A DNA stretch of 64,000 bases from contig NZ_CP046524.1 in the NCBI RefSeq assembly GCF_021497945.1, positions 205,001-269,000 of the forward strand, given 5' to 3'. The DNA is from Streptococcus oralis (lineage in GTDB: Bacteria; Bacillota; Bacilli; Lactobacillales; Streptococcaceae). The position numbers and the translations under genes are program-made. The notes under the pieces were generated by a model, which saw only the letters and a program-made list of their open reading frames with translations, made no database searches and was not told the origin of the DNA. Each line of letters starts with the position of its first letter. Within the stretch, counting starts at the first letter, position 1. Below, piece after piece: positions 9,612-19,219 of the stretch.

Positions 9612-11840
9612 ATGAAGTATTTAAGCAGTCAAGACATCAAGGATCGTCAACGAAATATCAGCGACATTAAACCCTACAAAACAACCAAGGAAATCGTCGT
9701 TTCAAATATCTTTACCTTCTTTAATGCCATGAACCTGGCTCTGGCAGTTCTGGTAGCCACAACCTTGCGATTTGAGAACATGCTCTTTTTAGGTGTGATT
9801 GCTATCAATACAGCTATCGGGATTTTCCAAGAAGTGCGTTCAAAAAATGCTTTGGAAAAGCTAAGTTTGCTTGGTAAAAGTAAGTACAAGGTCAATCGAG
9901 ATGGTCAAACGATCGAGATTGATCCAGAAGACATCGTTCTGGGGGAATATCTGCATCTCAATCTGGGAGATCAGGTACCTGTCGATGCAGAAGTGCTTGA
10001 AGGAACGATCGAAGTGGATGAGTCCTTGCTGACTGGTGAGAGTGATTCAGTCTTTAAAACAGCAGGTGACAAGCTGATGAGCGGAAGCAATGTCGTTAGC
10101 GGTACTTGTCTGGTCACGGCGACGGCGGTCGGACCCGATAGTTATATCAACAAACTCGCAAAATCCAGCAAGGAATTCAAAAAATACCCTTCTCAACTAC
10201 GCGATTACATGGATAAGATTTTAAAAATCGTCTCGATCTTGCTGGTGCCAGTTGCCATTCTGCTCTATGTCAGAGGTTTTAGTCTAGGACGGTCTTATGT
10301 TGAAATTGTTTTAGGAAGTTCAGGTGCCTTGGTCGGCATGATTCCAGAGGGTTTGATTCTCTTGGTTAGTGTGTCCCTAGCAGTAGCAGCCATGAAGCTG
10401 GCTAAAAAGAAGGTTCTGGTACAGGAGCTATACTGTGTAGAGACCTTGGCGCGAGTAGATATTCTTTGTTTTGATAAGACGGGAACTATCACGACGGGGA
10501 ATATGAAGGTCCAAGAAATGGATGCTAATGTAGCAGAGAAACTATCTTCTTATTTGGCTTATTTCGAAGATGAAAATGCAACTTCCCGAGCTCTGAAGAC
10601 TTACTTAACCTGTGAGAAAAAGTGGGAAGTTCAAGAAGTCGGTGCCTTTTCAAGTAAAAACAAGTATTCCTTTGTCCAAGTAAAAGACAGTGGGACCTAT
10701 TTCTTCGGAGCCTATGAATTTCTAGGCTTTACCCAGCCGATGGATGCCTACTATGAGCATCTGAAACAGCAAGGTTTTCGAATCTTAACACTCGCTCATA
10801 GCAAGGACCAGATTACTAGTCCAGCTAATATGGAACTACTAGGCCACGTCGTTTTGTCAGATGAGATTAAGGACAATACCAAGGAAACCTTTGACTATTT
10901 CGAATCTCAAGGTGTTGAAGTGAAGATTATCAGTGGTGATAATCATGTGGCTGTATATGGGGTGGCTCGTAAGGCAGGTTTTAAGGAAGAAGCGCGGGCT
11001 ATTGATATGACCAAGGTGAGCGATGATGACTTTGAAAGAGTGGTCTTGGAACACGAAATATTTGGACGTGTGACACCTGAACAGAAGCAAAAGATGGTAT
11101 CTATTTTGCAAAATGCTGGTAAAACAGTTGCCATGAGTGGTGATGGAGTCAATGATGTTCTGGCTCTCAAGAAAGCAGATATTAGTTTTGCCATGAAGGG
11201 GGCTACGAGTGCAGCCAAAAGTGTATCCAATATTGTTTTTCTCACAGATGACTTTGCAGTATTTTATGATATCTTGATGGAAGGACGCCGGGTCATTAAC
11301 AACATCCAAAAGGTAGCCTCTCTTTTTCTAACAAAGACCTTCTTCTCCATCGTGTTTGCCATTTTGAGTGTGGTATTTGGTTTGGAATTTGCCTTTATCC
11401 CCATTCAGTTTACAATCATTTCAGCCATTACGATTGGGATTCCATCCTTCTTCCTGACTTTTGAGTCCAATAAAGAAAAGGTTAGCACTCACTTTATGAG
11501 AGATATCCTAACCAACGCGGCGATTGGTGGTGGCGTTCTGGTTGCTAGTGTTCTTTTGACCAATTTCTTTATCACTGTCCCAGGTCAGGTCAAATTTATT
11601 TGCTTCCTCCTTGCCCTGATCAATGGTCTGTGTCTAGTTGCCAAGGTCAGCTTGCCTTTTAATCGATACAAGATGCTTTTGCTCACGTTTTTGAGCCTTG
11701 CAGCCCTTGTTGGTGTACTTGCCAATACTTTTATCCTACAGGGAGCTTTTGTGCCTTTAGAAGCCAAACAGCTACTCTATGTTGCCATACTAGCAGTGGT
11801 GATTGGGTGCTTTCATTATCTTACTAGGAGAAAAAGTTGA
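9612..11840 (+). CDS. P-type cation-transporting ATPase (CtpE-like)
   Basis: 742-aa P-type ATPase (about ten membrane helices), probably exporting a divalent cation. Calcium is favoured by resemblance to CtpE-type pumps, but the substrate is not proven. Motifs in order: actuator TGES (LLTGESDSV, about 140), membrane PEGL (about 240), phosphorylation site CFDKTGT (about 288) and hinge SGDGVNDVLALKKADIS (about 510). The ATG at 9612 is chosen because it has GGAG 5 nt upstream and because the promoter lies over the alternative GTG at 9555. The gene is monocistronic, between the pepC terminator and a convergent terminator shared with manN. Confidence 0.88.
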   Translation: MKYLSSQDIKDRQRNISDIKPYKTTKEIVVSNIFTFFNAMNLALAVLVATTLRFENMLFLGVIAINTAIGIFQEVRSKNALEKLSLLGKSKYKVNRDGQTIEIDPEDIVLGEYLHLNLGDQVPVDAEVLEGTIEVDESLLTGESDSVFKTAGDKLMSGSNVVSGTCLVTATAVGPDSYINKLAKSSKEFKKYPSQLRDYMDKILKIVSILLVPVAILLYVRGFSLGRSYVEIVLGSSGALVGMIPEGLILLVSVSLAVAAMKLAKKKVLVQELYCVETLARVDILCFDKTGTITTGNMKVQEMDANVAEKLSSYLAYFEDENATSRALKTYLTCEKKWEVQEVGAFSSKNKYSFVQVKDSGTYFFGAYEFLGFTQPMDAYYEHLKQQGFRILTLAHSKDQITSPANMELLGHVVLSDEIKDNTKETFDYFESQGVEVKIISGDNHVAVYGVARKAGFKEEARAIDMTKVSDDDFERVVLEHEIFGRVTPEQKQKMVSILQNAGKTVAMSGDGVNDVLALKKADISFAMKGATSAAKSVSNIVFLTDDFAVFYDILMEGRRVINNIQKVASLFLTKTFFSIVFAILSVVFGLEFAFIPIQFTIISAITIGIPSFFLTFESNKEKVSTHFMRDILTNAAIGGGVLVASVLLTNFFITVPGQVKFICFLLALINGLCLVAKVSLPFNRYKMLLLTFLSLAALVGVLANTFILQGAFVPLEAKQLLYVAILAVVIGCFHYLTRRKS

Positions 11841-11845
11841 TACAT

Positions 11846-11878
11846 AAAAAGAATCAGGTTTAATCCTGATTCTTTTTT
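11846..11878. terminator. Shared convergent terminator (ATPase gene / manN)
   Basis: aaaaagaatcagg and cctgattcttttt form a perfect stem with a 6-7 nt loop. T runs on both strands let it end the ATPase transcript rightward and the manLMN transcript leftward. Confidence 0.88.
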
Positions 11879-11899
11879 GTTTATATATTCTCACCGAGA

Positions 11900-12811
11900 T
11901 TACATGATACCGAAGAAACGAGCTGCGATACCAACTGCAAAGAGGGCAAGGATGATTGTGATTGGAGATACTTTTTTCTTAAGCAACCACATGCAAAGGA
12001 AAGTAAGGAGAAGTCCCATCAATCCTGGAATCAATGAGTCCAACTGACCTTGAAGCGTTTGTGGTTGAACTCTATCTAGGCTCATACCACTAAGCGCTTG
12101 ACCAAGAATGCCCTTCAACTCAGCTCCTGTAACAGGACCTTCTGGGAAGTTGATGTAGGCACCTTCTGACAATTGTTTGCCTGGAAGGTTGATAGTGAAG
12201 TTGATGGATACCCAACGTTGTACAAGAACGGCAAGGATGAACATACCAAGGATAGAAGCACCTTTAGTGATGTCTTTCAAGATACCACCAGACATGTCTT
12301 TAGTGATCTCAGATCCAGCTTTGTAACCGAACTCTTGTGTATACCATAGGAAGGCCATACGGATAGCATTCCATCCAAAGAAGAAGAGAAGGGGACCAAC
12401 AATGTTACCAGATGCAGCAAGTGATGCACCAAGGGCTCCAAGGATAGGACGAACTGTAAACCAGAATACTGGGTCACCGATACCAGCAAGAGGTCCCATC
12501 ATACCGATTTTAACCCCTTGGATAGCCGCGTCATCGATTTCTACACCGTTAGCGCGCTCTTCTTCAAGTGCAAGAGTAACCCCCATGATAGGAGCAGCTA
12601 CGTATGGGTGAGTGTTGAAGAACTCAAGGTGACGCTCAAGAGCAGCCGCTTGGTCTTCTTTTTTAGTGTATAATTTTTTGATAGCTGGGATTAATGAGTA
12701 AGCCCAACCCAAGTTTTGCATACGTTCGTAGTTCCAAGAACCTTGAAGGAATTGTGAACGCCACCAAACTTTTTGACGATCTGATTTTGATAATTGAATT
12801 TTTTCAGCCAT
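11900..12811 (-). CDS. manN: PTS mannose/glucose transporter subunit IID
   Basis: 303-aa IID component of a mannose-family phosphotransferase system. With ManM it forms the membrane channel importing mannose, glucose and other hexoses. Family landmarks are the N-terminal WWRSQFLQGSWNYERMQNLG, central MGPLAGIGDPVFWFTVRPILGA, and hydrophobic segments at the C-terminus. RBS AAAGGGG precedes the ATG. It is the third gene of manL-manM-manN, 14 nt after manM. Mannose-PTS IIC/IID pairs are also receptors of class IIa bacteriocins, as known for the family. Confidence 0.96.
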   Translation of the reverse strand: MAEKIQLSKSDRQKVWWRSQFLQGSWNYERMQNLGWAYSLIPAIKKLYTKKEDQAAALERHLEFFNTHPYVAAPIMGVTLALEEERANGVEIDDAAIQGVKIGMMGPLAGIGDPVFWFTVRPILGALGASLAASGNIVGPLLFFFGWNAIRMAFLWYTQEFGYKAGSEITKDMSGGILKDITKGASILGMFILAVLVQRWVSINFTINLPGKQLSEGAYINFPEGPVTGAELKGILGQALSGMSLDRVQPQTLQGQLDSLIPGLMGLLLTFLCMWLLKKKVSPITIILALFAVGIAARFFGIM

Positions 12812-12825
12812 GATTGTTCCCCTTT

Positions 12826-13638
12826 CTAGTAGTCTTCTAGGATATCACCGATTGGGTCGTTAGAAGTCGCAGCTCCGCCGCCACCGTTTCCACCTTGTTT
12901 TGTAAGGTTAAGGTAGATGAAGGCAAGGGCAACACCGATGACACCAAGGGCAATCAAAGTCAATTGAGAGATAGCTGCAAGAGCAAAACCGATAGCGAAG
13001 AATGGCCATACTTCACGAGTTGCCATCATGTTGATAACCATAGCGTAACCAACGGCAACGACCATAGCACCACCAACAGCCATACCACCATTCAACCATT
13101 CTGGCATCAATTTAAGAGCATCTTGAACGGCAGAAGCTGGGATAGCGATAAGGAAGGCTGCAGGGATTGCAATACGAAGACCTTGAAGAAGAAGTGCGAT
13201 AAAGTGAGCACGTTCAACAGCTGCAATATTTCCTTCTTTAGCGGCAGCATCTGCAGTGTGAACCAAACCAACTGAGATTGTACGAACAATCATAGTCAAG
13301 AAAAGTCCAGCTACGGCAAGAGGGATAGCTGTTGCTGTTGCAACGGCGATACCTTCAGTAGTAAAGTTACCACCTTTGATCAAGATGATTGCTGCGGCAA
13401 CAGATGCAAGAGCAGCATCAGGAGCTACGGCAGCTCCGATGTTTGCCCAACCAAGGGCGATCATTTGAAGAGATCCACCAAGCATAACACCTGCTTCGAG
13501 GTTACCAGTTGCAAGTCCGATAAGGGTACATGCGACGATTGGTTGATGGAATTGGAATTGGTCGAGGATACCTTCAAGACCTGCAAGGAAGGCAACAACT
13601 ACAACCAAGATAGCAGAAATGATTGAAATATCTGACAT
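12826..13638 (-). CDS. manM: PTS mannose/glucose transporter subunit IIC
   Basis: 270-aa polytopic IIC component forming the sugar channel with ManN. It is rich in hydrophobic helices, and the stretch FLAGLEGILDQFQFHQPIVACTLIGL near the N-terminus is typical of the family. The C-terminus has a glycine run (GGNGGGGAA) and an acidic tail. RBS AAAAGGA precedes the ATG. It lies between manL and manN in one operon controlled by the promoter with a cre-like site at 14771. Confidence 0.96.
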   Translation of the reverse strand: MSDISIISAILVVVVAFLAGLEGILDQFQFHQPIVACTLIGLATGNLEAGVMLGGSLQMIALGWANIGAAVAPDAALASVAAAIILIKGGNFTTEGIAVATATAIPLAVAGLFLTMIVRTISVGLVHTADAAAKEGNIAAVERAHFIALLLQGLRIAIPAAFLIAIPASAVQDALKLMPEWLNGGMAVGGAMVVAVGYAMVINMMATREVWPFFAIGFALAAISQLTLIALGVIGVALAFIYLNLTKQGGNGGGGAATSNDPIGDILEDY

Positions 13639-13715
13639 GGTTTTATTCCTTTTCTATTTAAGTATAATAAAGTGTAAAATCTTTCTTCTAAGAGTTCGAG
13701 AGAAGAAGATTCTAA

Positions 13716-14705
13716 TTATTGAACGTTCGCTTTGTTAATCAAGTCAAACAAATCTTTTTTCGTGTCGTTTGGTACTTTACGTACGTCAAATTCAACACCG
13801 AGGTCACGCATTTTTTCAAATGTTGCAACATCATCTTTGTCCATAGACAAAACGTTGTTAATCATTGTTTTACCTGTTGAGTGAGCCATGGAACCAACGT
13901 TAAGAGTCTTGATTGGTACGCCGCCTTCGATTGCACGAAGTGCATCTTGTGGAGTTTCAAACAAGATAAGGGCATGAGTGTCACCGAAACGTGGGTCTTT
14001 TGCAACGTCGATCAATTTTTGGATTGGAACAACGTTGGCTTTTACTCCGTTTGGAGCTGCTTGTTTGATCAATTCTTTACGCAAGTCGTCGTTTGCGACG
14101 TTGTCTGAAGCAACGATGATACGATCTGCTTTTGAATCTGGAGTCCAAGCAGTGGCAACCTGACCGTGAAGGAGACGAGTGTCTAGACGAGCAAGGTTGA
14201 TTTTCAGTTTACCGTCGCCGATAACTGTTCCTTCTGGAATAGCAGCTTGGGCAACTGGAGCAGCTGCAGCACTTGCAACTTCCTCAACTGGGTTAAGCTC
14301 TTCTGGAAGAGCTTTGATGCCATCTTTGGCTTCTTTAATGATATTCGCAGCGACTTTATCCACACCTGCATTCGCGTCCATCAGGCGCTCTGTGTAGGCT
14401 TGGATCAACATCGGTAAGTTCAGTCCTGTGATGATGGCAAACTTGCGCTCAGGATTTTCTCCCATCACGCGACTAGCTTGGTTGAATGGAGATCCACTCC
14501 AAAGGTCAGCCAATACTAGCACCTCATCTTCTGCGTCAAATGCAGCCACAGCGTTGTTGAATTTAGCGTAAAGATCATCTGGACCTTCGTTTGGCATAAA
14601 GGTTACAACTTGAACCTTTTCTTGTTCACCAAAGATCATAGATCCGGACTGATGAATACCCGCAGCAAATTCGCCGTGGCTTGCAATAATGATTCCGATA
14701 CTCAT
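13716..14705 (-). CDS. manL: PTS mannose/glucose transporter subunit IIAB
   Basis: 329-aa soluble fusion of the IIA and IIB phosphoryl-transfer domains. The IIA domain starts [14 protein letters not shown], with His10 as the phosphorylation site. An Ala/Pro-rich linker around residues 140-155 leads to IIB, whose phosphorylated His is in [17 protein letters not shown]. The start at 14705 is preferred over the ATG at 14714 because the AAAGGAGG then sits about 10 nt upstream, and 329 aa matches pneumococcal ManL. It takes phosphate from HPr and passes it to the incoming sugar. First gene of the operon. Confidence 0.96.
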   Translation of the reverse strand: MSIGIIIASHGEFAAGIHQSGSMIFGEQEKVQVVTFMPNEGPDDLYAKFNNAVAAFDAEDEVLVLADLWSGSPFNQASRVMGENPERKFAIITGLNLPMLIQAYTERLMDANAGVDKVAANIIKEAKDGIKALPEELNPVEEVASAAAAPVAQAAIPEGTVIGDGKLKINLARLDTRLLHGQVATAWTPDSKADRIIVASDNVANDDLRKELIKQAAPNGVKANVVPIQKLIDVAKDPRFGDTHALILFETPQDALRAIEGGVPIKTLNVGSMAHSTGKTMINNVLSMDKDDVATFEKMRDLGVEFDVRKVPNDTKKDLFDLINKANVQ

Positions 14706-14770
14706 TATTGTCATTCCTCCTTTAAAATGTTTGACTCTTAGTTTTTAAGAAAACTTTAAGACTACCATTA

Positions 14771-14799
14771 AGTATAAACCGTTTTCAAACAAAAAGCAA
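14771..14799 (-). promoter_or_regulatory. manLMN promoter with embedded CcpA cre site
   Basis: On the minus strand TTGCTT (14799-14794), a 17-bp spacer and TATACT (14776-14771) form a good promoter. The spacer and -10 contain TGAAAACGGTTTAT (14787-14774), which matches 12 of 14 positions of the cre consensus TGWAANCGNTNWCA. CcpA bound here would occlude RNA polymerase, though activation has been reported for some man operons, so direction is an inference. Confidence 0.75.
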
Positions 14800-14952
14800 C
14801 CATTTCTTATAAATATGTGTTGGTTTTCGATGAAAACTCGCTTACAAAATGTTAATATATAAATACTTTTGTAGGAATGTATAAAAAGATAAGGGAGTAA
14901 TTTAATATAAAAAAATGAAAACAGGTCGGTTAGTTGAAAAATTGTGAAAATT

Positions 14953-14978
14953 AAAAAGCTAGCACAAGCTAACTTTTT
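14953..14978 (-). terminator. Terminator of the Cof phosphatase gene
   Basis: aaaaagctagc and gctaacttttt form an 11-bp stem with one wobble and a 4-nt loop, 5 nt beyond the stop codon. The 14800-14950 stretch between it and the man promoter is AT-rich with no gene that I can support. Confidence 0.75.
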
Positions 14979-14983
14979 GAGTG

Positions 14984-15796
14984 TTATAGGAACAAATCTT
15001 GTAGGGCATGGGCAACACCATCTTCATCATTTGTCAGAGAGAGTTGCTCATCTGCATATGGTAGCAAATCGGGATTGGCATTCTTCATAGCATAACCCTT
15101 GCCTGCAAAAGCCAGCATTTCGGTGTCATTGTGTTCATCTCCAAAGGCAATCAAATCTTGTCTGTCTCGGTTCATAACATTGAGCAAATACTCTAAAGCA
15201 AAGGCCTTGTTGACTCCTTTTGGTGTACATTCGAGAATGTTGAGGGGGCCTCCCCAGGTATTGATTGCTAGTTGGTGTTGGTAAAAACGATTCATCTCAT
15301 CTGCTAGCGCGTATTTATCATCGACTCTTGTTTGCAAGAGGATACAGTTAGGGTCCTTGGTCACCAATTCAGATTTGAATTGATTTTCTGGTTGGAAATT
15401 TTCTACACCAAATAGTTTGGGATTGGCAATTTCTTCATTAGGAGCCGTGATATAAAATTTTTTGCGGTATTCTCCTGCAATAAAGTCGGCTTGGATATCC
15501 TCTTTGCGTTTGACCATGTCCAAGAGGTATTTTTTGTCCAAGGTCAAGCACTTTTCGTGTTCCCAAGTCTGCCCTGGTAGATGGGTAAGGGAACCGTTGA
15601 AGTTGATCATAGGTGTGTGCAACTCTAGTTCCTGATAAAATTCTTTTGCCATACGGTAAGGGCGCCCAGTAGTGATGATGACATGGTGGCCTTTTTTAGC
15701 AATTCGTTTAATTGTGTTTCGAGTAAAATCTGAAATCTTACTCTCTGAGTTGAGCAGGGTTCCGTCCAAATCGACTGCGATAATTTTTTTAGTCAT
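14984..15796 (-). CDS. Cof-type HAD family sugar phosphatase
   Basis: 270-aa haloacid-dehalogenase hydrolase of the Cof/YidA type. Motif I is VDLDGTLLNSES (D8 and D10 catalytic), motif II is ITTGRP, and motif III/IV lie in IAFGDEHNDTEMLAFAG, with GVNKAFALEYLL before them. These enzymes dephosphorylate sugar phosphates or nucleotide-derived metabolites in the cytoplasm. The natural substrate cannot be read from sequence. RBS AGGAAGG precedes the ATG. It is a single gene divergent from the purine permease. Confidence 0.9.
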   Translation of the reverse strand: MTKKIIAVDLDGTLLNSESKISDFTRNTIKRIAKKGHHVIITTGRPYRMAKEFYQELELHTPMINFNGSLTHLPGQTWEHEKCLTLDKKYLLDMVKRKEDIQADFIAGEYRKKFYITAPNEEIANPKLFGVENFQPENQFKSELVTKDPNCILLQTRVDDKYALADEMNRFYQHQLAINTWGGPLNILECTPKGVNKAFALEYLLNVMNRDRQDLIAFGDEHNDTEMLAFAGKGYAMKNANPDLLPYADEQLSLTNDEDGVAHALQDLFL

Positions 15797-15916
15797 ATAA
15801 ACCTTCCTAGTACATTCCAGATAAGATGTCTACTATTATATCAAAAAGAAAGAAGAAAAACAGACTCAAAACAAAAAATAGAAATTTCATTTTGTTAAAT
15901 AAATCAAACAAACATA

Positions 15917-15964
15917 TTGAAAAGGTGAATAATAAATGTTATAATACTCTCATTGTTCGTAAAA
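15917..15964 (+). promoter_or_regulatory. Purine permease promoter with PurR box
   Basis: TTGAAA (15917-15922), a 17-bp spacer and extended -10 TGTTATAAT (15937-15945). Just past the expected start of transcription, cattgttcgtaaa (15951-15963) reads tttACGAACAATg on the other strand, matching the PurBox core CGAACAWT bound by PurR in lactococci and streptococci. The purR gene is at 38359 in this window. Confidence 0.7.
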
Positions 15965-15983
15965 AAACAAAAGGAGATTAAAC

Positions 15984-17402
15984 ATGGACAAACTATTTAA
16001 ACTAAAAGAGCACGGGACAGATGTCCGTACAGAGGTGCTTGCTGGTTTAACAACATTCTTTGCAATGAGTTATATTCTCTTTGTAAACCCTCAAATGCTT
16101 TCACAAACAGGGATGCCTGTTCAAGGTGTGTTCTTGGCAACAATTATCGGTTCTGTAGTTGGTACTTTGATGATGGCTTTCTATGCTAATTTGCCATACG
16201 CACAAGCACCAGGTATGGGACTCAATGCTTTCTTCACATTTACAGTTGTATTTGGGATGGGCTATACTTGGAAAGAAGCTCTTGGTATGGTCTTCATTTG
16301 TGGAATTATTTCACTGATTATTACCTTGACAAATGTTCGTAAAATGATCATCGAATCTATTCCTACAACACTTCGTTCAGCTATTTCCGCTGGTATTGGT
16401 GTTTTCCTTGCCTATGTTGGGATTAAGAATGCTGGTCTCTTGAAATTCTCAATTGACCCAGGTACTTATACTGTAGCAGGTGAAGGAGCAGACAAGGCTC
16501 AAGCTGCACTTACTGCAAACTCAGCAGCCGTTCCAGGATTGGTAGACTTCAATACTCCAGCAGTATTGGTAGCTCTTGCAGGTTTGGCTATTACCATCTT
16601 CTTTGTTGTTAAAGGCATCAAAGGTGGAATCATTCTTTCTATTTTAACAACGACTGTGCTTGCCATTGCTGTTGGTGTTGTGAATTTGTCAGGGATTGAC
16701 TTCGCTAGCAACAATCTTTCATCAGCGGTTAATGATCTAGGAACTTTGTTTGGTGCTGCTCTGGGTTCAGAAGGTTTAGGATCTTTGATTTCAAACACTT
16801 CACGTTTGCCAGAAACTTTGATGGCTATTCTTGCCTTCTCATTAACGGATATTTTTGATACAATTGGTACTCTTATCGGTACTGGTGAAAAAGTTGGTAT
16901 CGTTGCGACAAGTGGGGAAAACCATGAGTCCGCTAAATTGGACAAGGCTCTATACTCTGACTTGGTGGCGACTTCAGTAGGTGCCATTGCAGGTACTTCA
17001 AACGTTACGACTTATGTTGAGTCTGCGGCGGGTATCGGTGCTGGTGGACGCACTGGTTTGACGGCCCTAGTAGTTGCGATCTGTTTTGCTCTCTCTAGCT
17101 TCTTTAGCCCACTTCTAGCGATTGTTCCGACAGCTGCAACAGCGCCAATTTTGATCATCGTCGGAATCATGATGCTTTCTAACTTGAAAAACGTTCCTTG
17201 GGATGATATGGCTGAGGCTGTTCCTGCCTTCTTCACATCTATCTTTATGGGATTCAGCTACTCTATCACACAAGGGATTGCTGTTGGTTTCTTGACTTAT
17301 ACCTTGACAAAAGTTGTCAAAGGTCAAGCCAAGGATGTGCACGTGATGATTTGGATTTTGGATGCCTTGTTCATCCTGAACTATATTAGCATGGCGCTAT
17401 AA
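15984..17402 (+). CDS. Purine permease (NCS2/AzgA-like adenine/guanine/hypoxanthine)
   Basis: 472-aa membrane transporter of the AzgA-like NCS2 group, with about 12-14 helices. It starts KEHGTDVRTEVLAGLTTFFAMSY and carries the LPYAQAPGMGLNAFFTF segment and the conserved DIFDTIGTLIGTG and GTSNVTTYVESAAGIGAGGRTGL motifs of the family. It imports purine bases. RBS AAAGGAG precedes the ATG. The PurBox at its transcription start fits salvage under PurR control. The substrate preference among adenine, guanine and hypoxanthine is unresolved. Confidence 0.92.
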   Translation: MDKLFKLKEHGTDVRTEVLAGLTTFFAMSYILFVNPQMLSQTGMPVQGVFLATIIGSVVGTLMMAFYANLPYAQAPGMGLNAFFTFTVVFGMGYTWKEALGMVFICGIISLIITLTNVRKMIIESIPTTLRSAISAGIGVFLAYVGIKNAGLLKFSIDPGTYTVAGEGADKAQAALTANSAAVPGLVDFNTPAVLVALAGLAITIFFVVKGIKGGIILSILTTTVLAIAVGVVNLSGIDFASNNLSSAVNDLGTLFGAALGSEGLGSLISNTSRLPETLMAILAFSLTDIFDTIGTLIGTGEKVGIVATSGENHESAKLDKALYSDLVATSVGAIAGTSNVTTYVESAAGIGAGGRTGLTALVVAICFALSSFFSPLLAIVPTAATAPILIIVGIMMLSNLKNVPWDDMAEAVPAFFTSIFMGFSYSITQGIAVGFLTYTLTKVVKGQAKDVHVMIWILDALFILNYISMAL

Positions 17403-17410
17403 GCTATAAA

Positions 17411-17444
17411 TGGTATAATATAGAAAGGGGGTCTTCCCCTTTTT
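17411..17444 (+). promoter_or_regulatory. CPBP gene promoter followed at once by a hairpin
   Basis: Extended -10 TGGTATAAT (17411-17419) has an expected start near 17426. An aaagggg/cccctttt hairpin with T run (17424-17444) begins at that point. The hairpin can terminate the permease transcript and would also form the extreme 5' end of the next one. Confidence 0.6.
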
Positions 17445-17462
17445 ATTATAAGGAGGTATATC

Positions 17463-18170
17463 ATGAAGAAAAAAAGTATCTGGCAAGAAATTCTGGATAG
17501 AGGAATATGGGTGTTGATTTTTTTAATAGGATTGGTGTTATCCCAACTTCCTTTAATTTTATCTGCCCTTTTATCCGCCAGACAATTCCCACTCCTCCAG
17601 TCAGGACTTTTGGTGGCTTTGCTGTCGGTTGTTATTCTAACTGTTTTTATCTTTAGTGCGCGAAAAACAGAGATTGCGAGCTTCAATCTTTCTTTTTTCA
17701 AGGCAAAAGATCTAGCCCGCTTGGTTTTGAGTTATTTGGTTATTTTCACAAGTAACTTATTCGGCTCTGCCTTGCTTCGTCTGATGAATGAATCTACGAC
17801 CAGCAATCAATCAACTATTAATAATCTGGTTCAGAATAGCTCGCTGATTTCCAGTTTTTTCTTACTGGTTCTGATTGCTCCCATTTGTGAGGAAATATTG
17901 TGTCGTGGAATTATCCCTAAAAAGATCTTCCGTGGGAAGGAGAAGTTGGGTTATCTTGTAGGTGCAGTCGTCTTTGCCTTGCTCCACACACCGACCAATC
18001 TGCCTTCTCTCCTTATCTATGGAGGAATGTCGACAGTTTTAACTTGGACAGCCTACAGAACAGAACGTTTAGAGATGTCGATCTTGCTTCATATGATTGT
18101 CAATGGTATTGCCTTTTGTTTGCTGGCTTTACTGGTTTTGATTAGTCGAAATGTAGGCTTGCCTTTCTAA
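17463..18170 (+). CDS. CPBP-family intramembrane metalloprotease (Abi/CAAX-like)
   Basis: 235-aa integral membrane protein with about seven or eight hydrophobic segments. The CPBP signature is present: CEEILCRGIIPKKIF (Glu-Glu-x3-Arg, about 140-150), then FALLHTPTNLPSLLIYGG with the expected His, and HMIVNGIAF with the last conserved His/Asn. Relatives include Rce1 prenyl-protein endoprotease and bacteriocin self-immunity or lysis-resistance proteins. No bacteriocin gene is adjacent, so the substrate is unknown. The start has a strong AAGGAGG. Confidence 0.85.
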   Translation: MKKKSIWQEILDRGIWVLIFLIGLVLSQLPLILSALLSARQFPLLQSGLLVALLSVVILTVFIFSARKTEIASFNLSFFKAKDLARLVLSYLVIFTSNLFGSALLRLMNESTTSNQSTINNLVQNSSLISSFFLLVLIAPICEEILCRGIIPKKIFRGKEKLGYLVGAVVFALLHTPTNLPSLLIYGGMSTVLTWTAYRTERLEMSILLHMIVNGIAFCLLALLVLISRNVGLPF

Positions 18171-18187
18171 ACCATTTCCTTACTTGG

Positions 18188-18219
18188 AAAAGATGAATGC
18201 TGGCGTATCCATCTTTTTC
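18188..18219 (+). terminator. Terminator after CPBP gene
   Basis: aaaagatgaatgc pairs with gtatccatctttt through a 4-nt loop, with two wobbles, followed by T residues. Confidence 0.7.
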
Positions 18220-18235
18220 TTTTTATGGTAAAATA

Positions 18236-18244
18236 GAGAAATAA
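18236..18244 (+). promoter_or_regulatory. Folate operon promoter (extended -10)
   Basis: TGGTAAAAT directly after the upstream terminator, 30 nt before folP. Confidence 0.55.
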
Positions 18245-18252
18245 TGTGGTGA

Positions 18253-19218
<966 letters not shown>

Positions 19219-19219
19219 G

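Noticed and set aside
14800..14950. Possible adhP remnant between manL and the Cof gene
   Set aside because: The stretch is AT-rich and I see no alcohol dehydrogenase codons in any frame, only a 10-codon frame near 14918.
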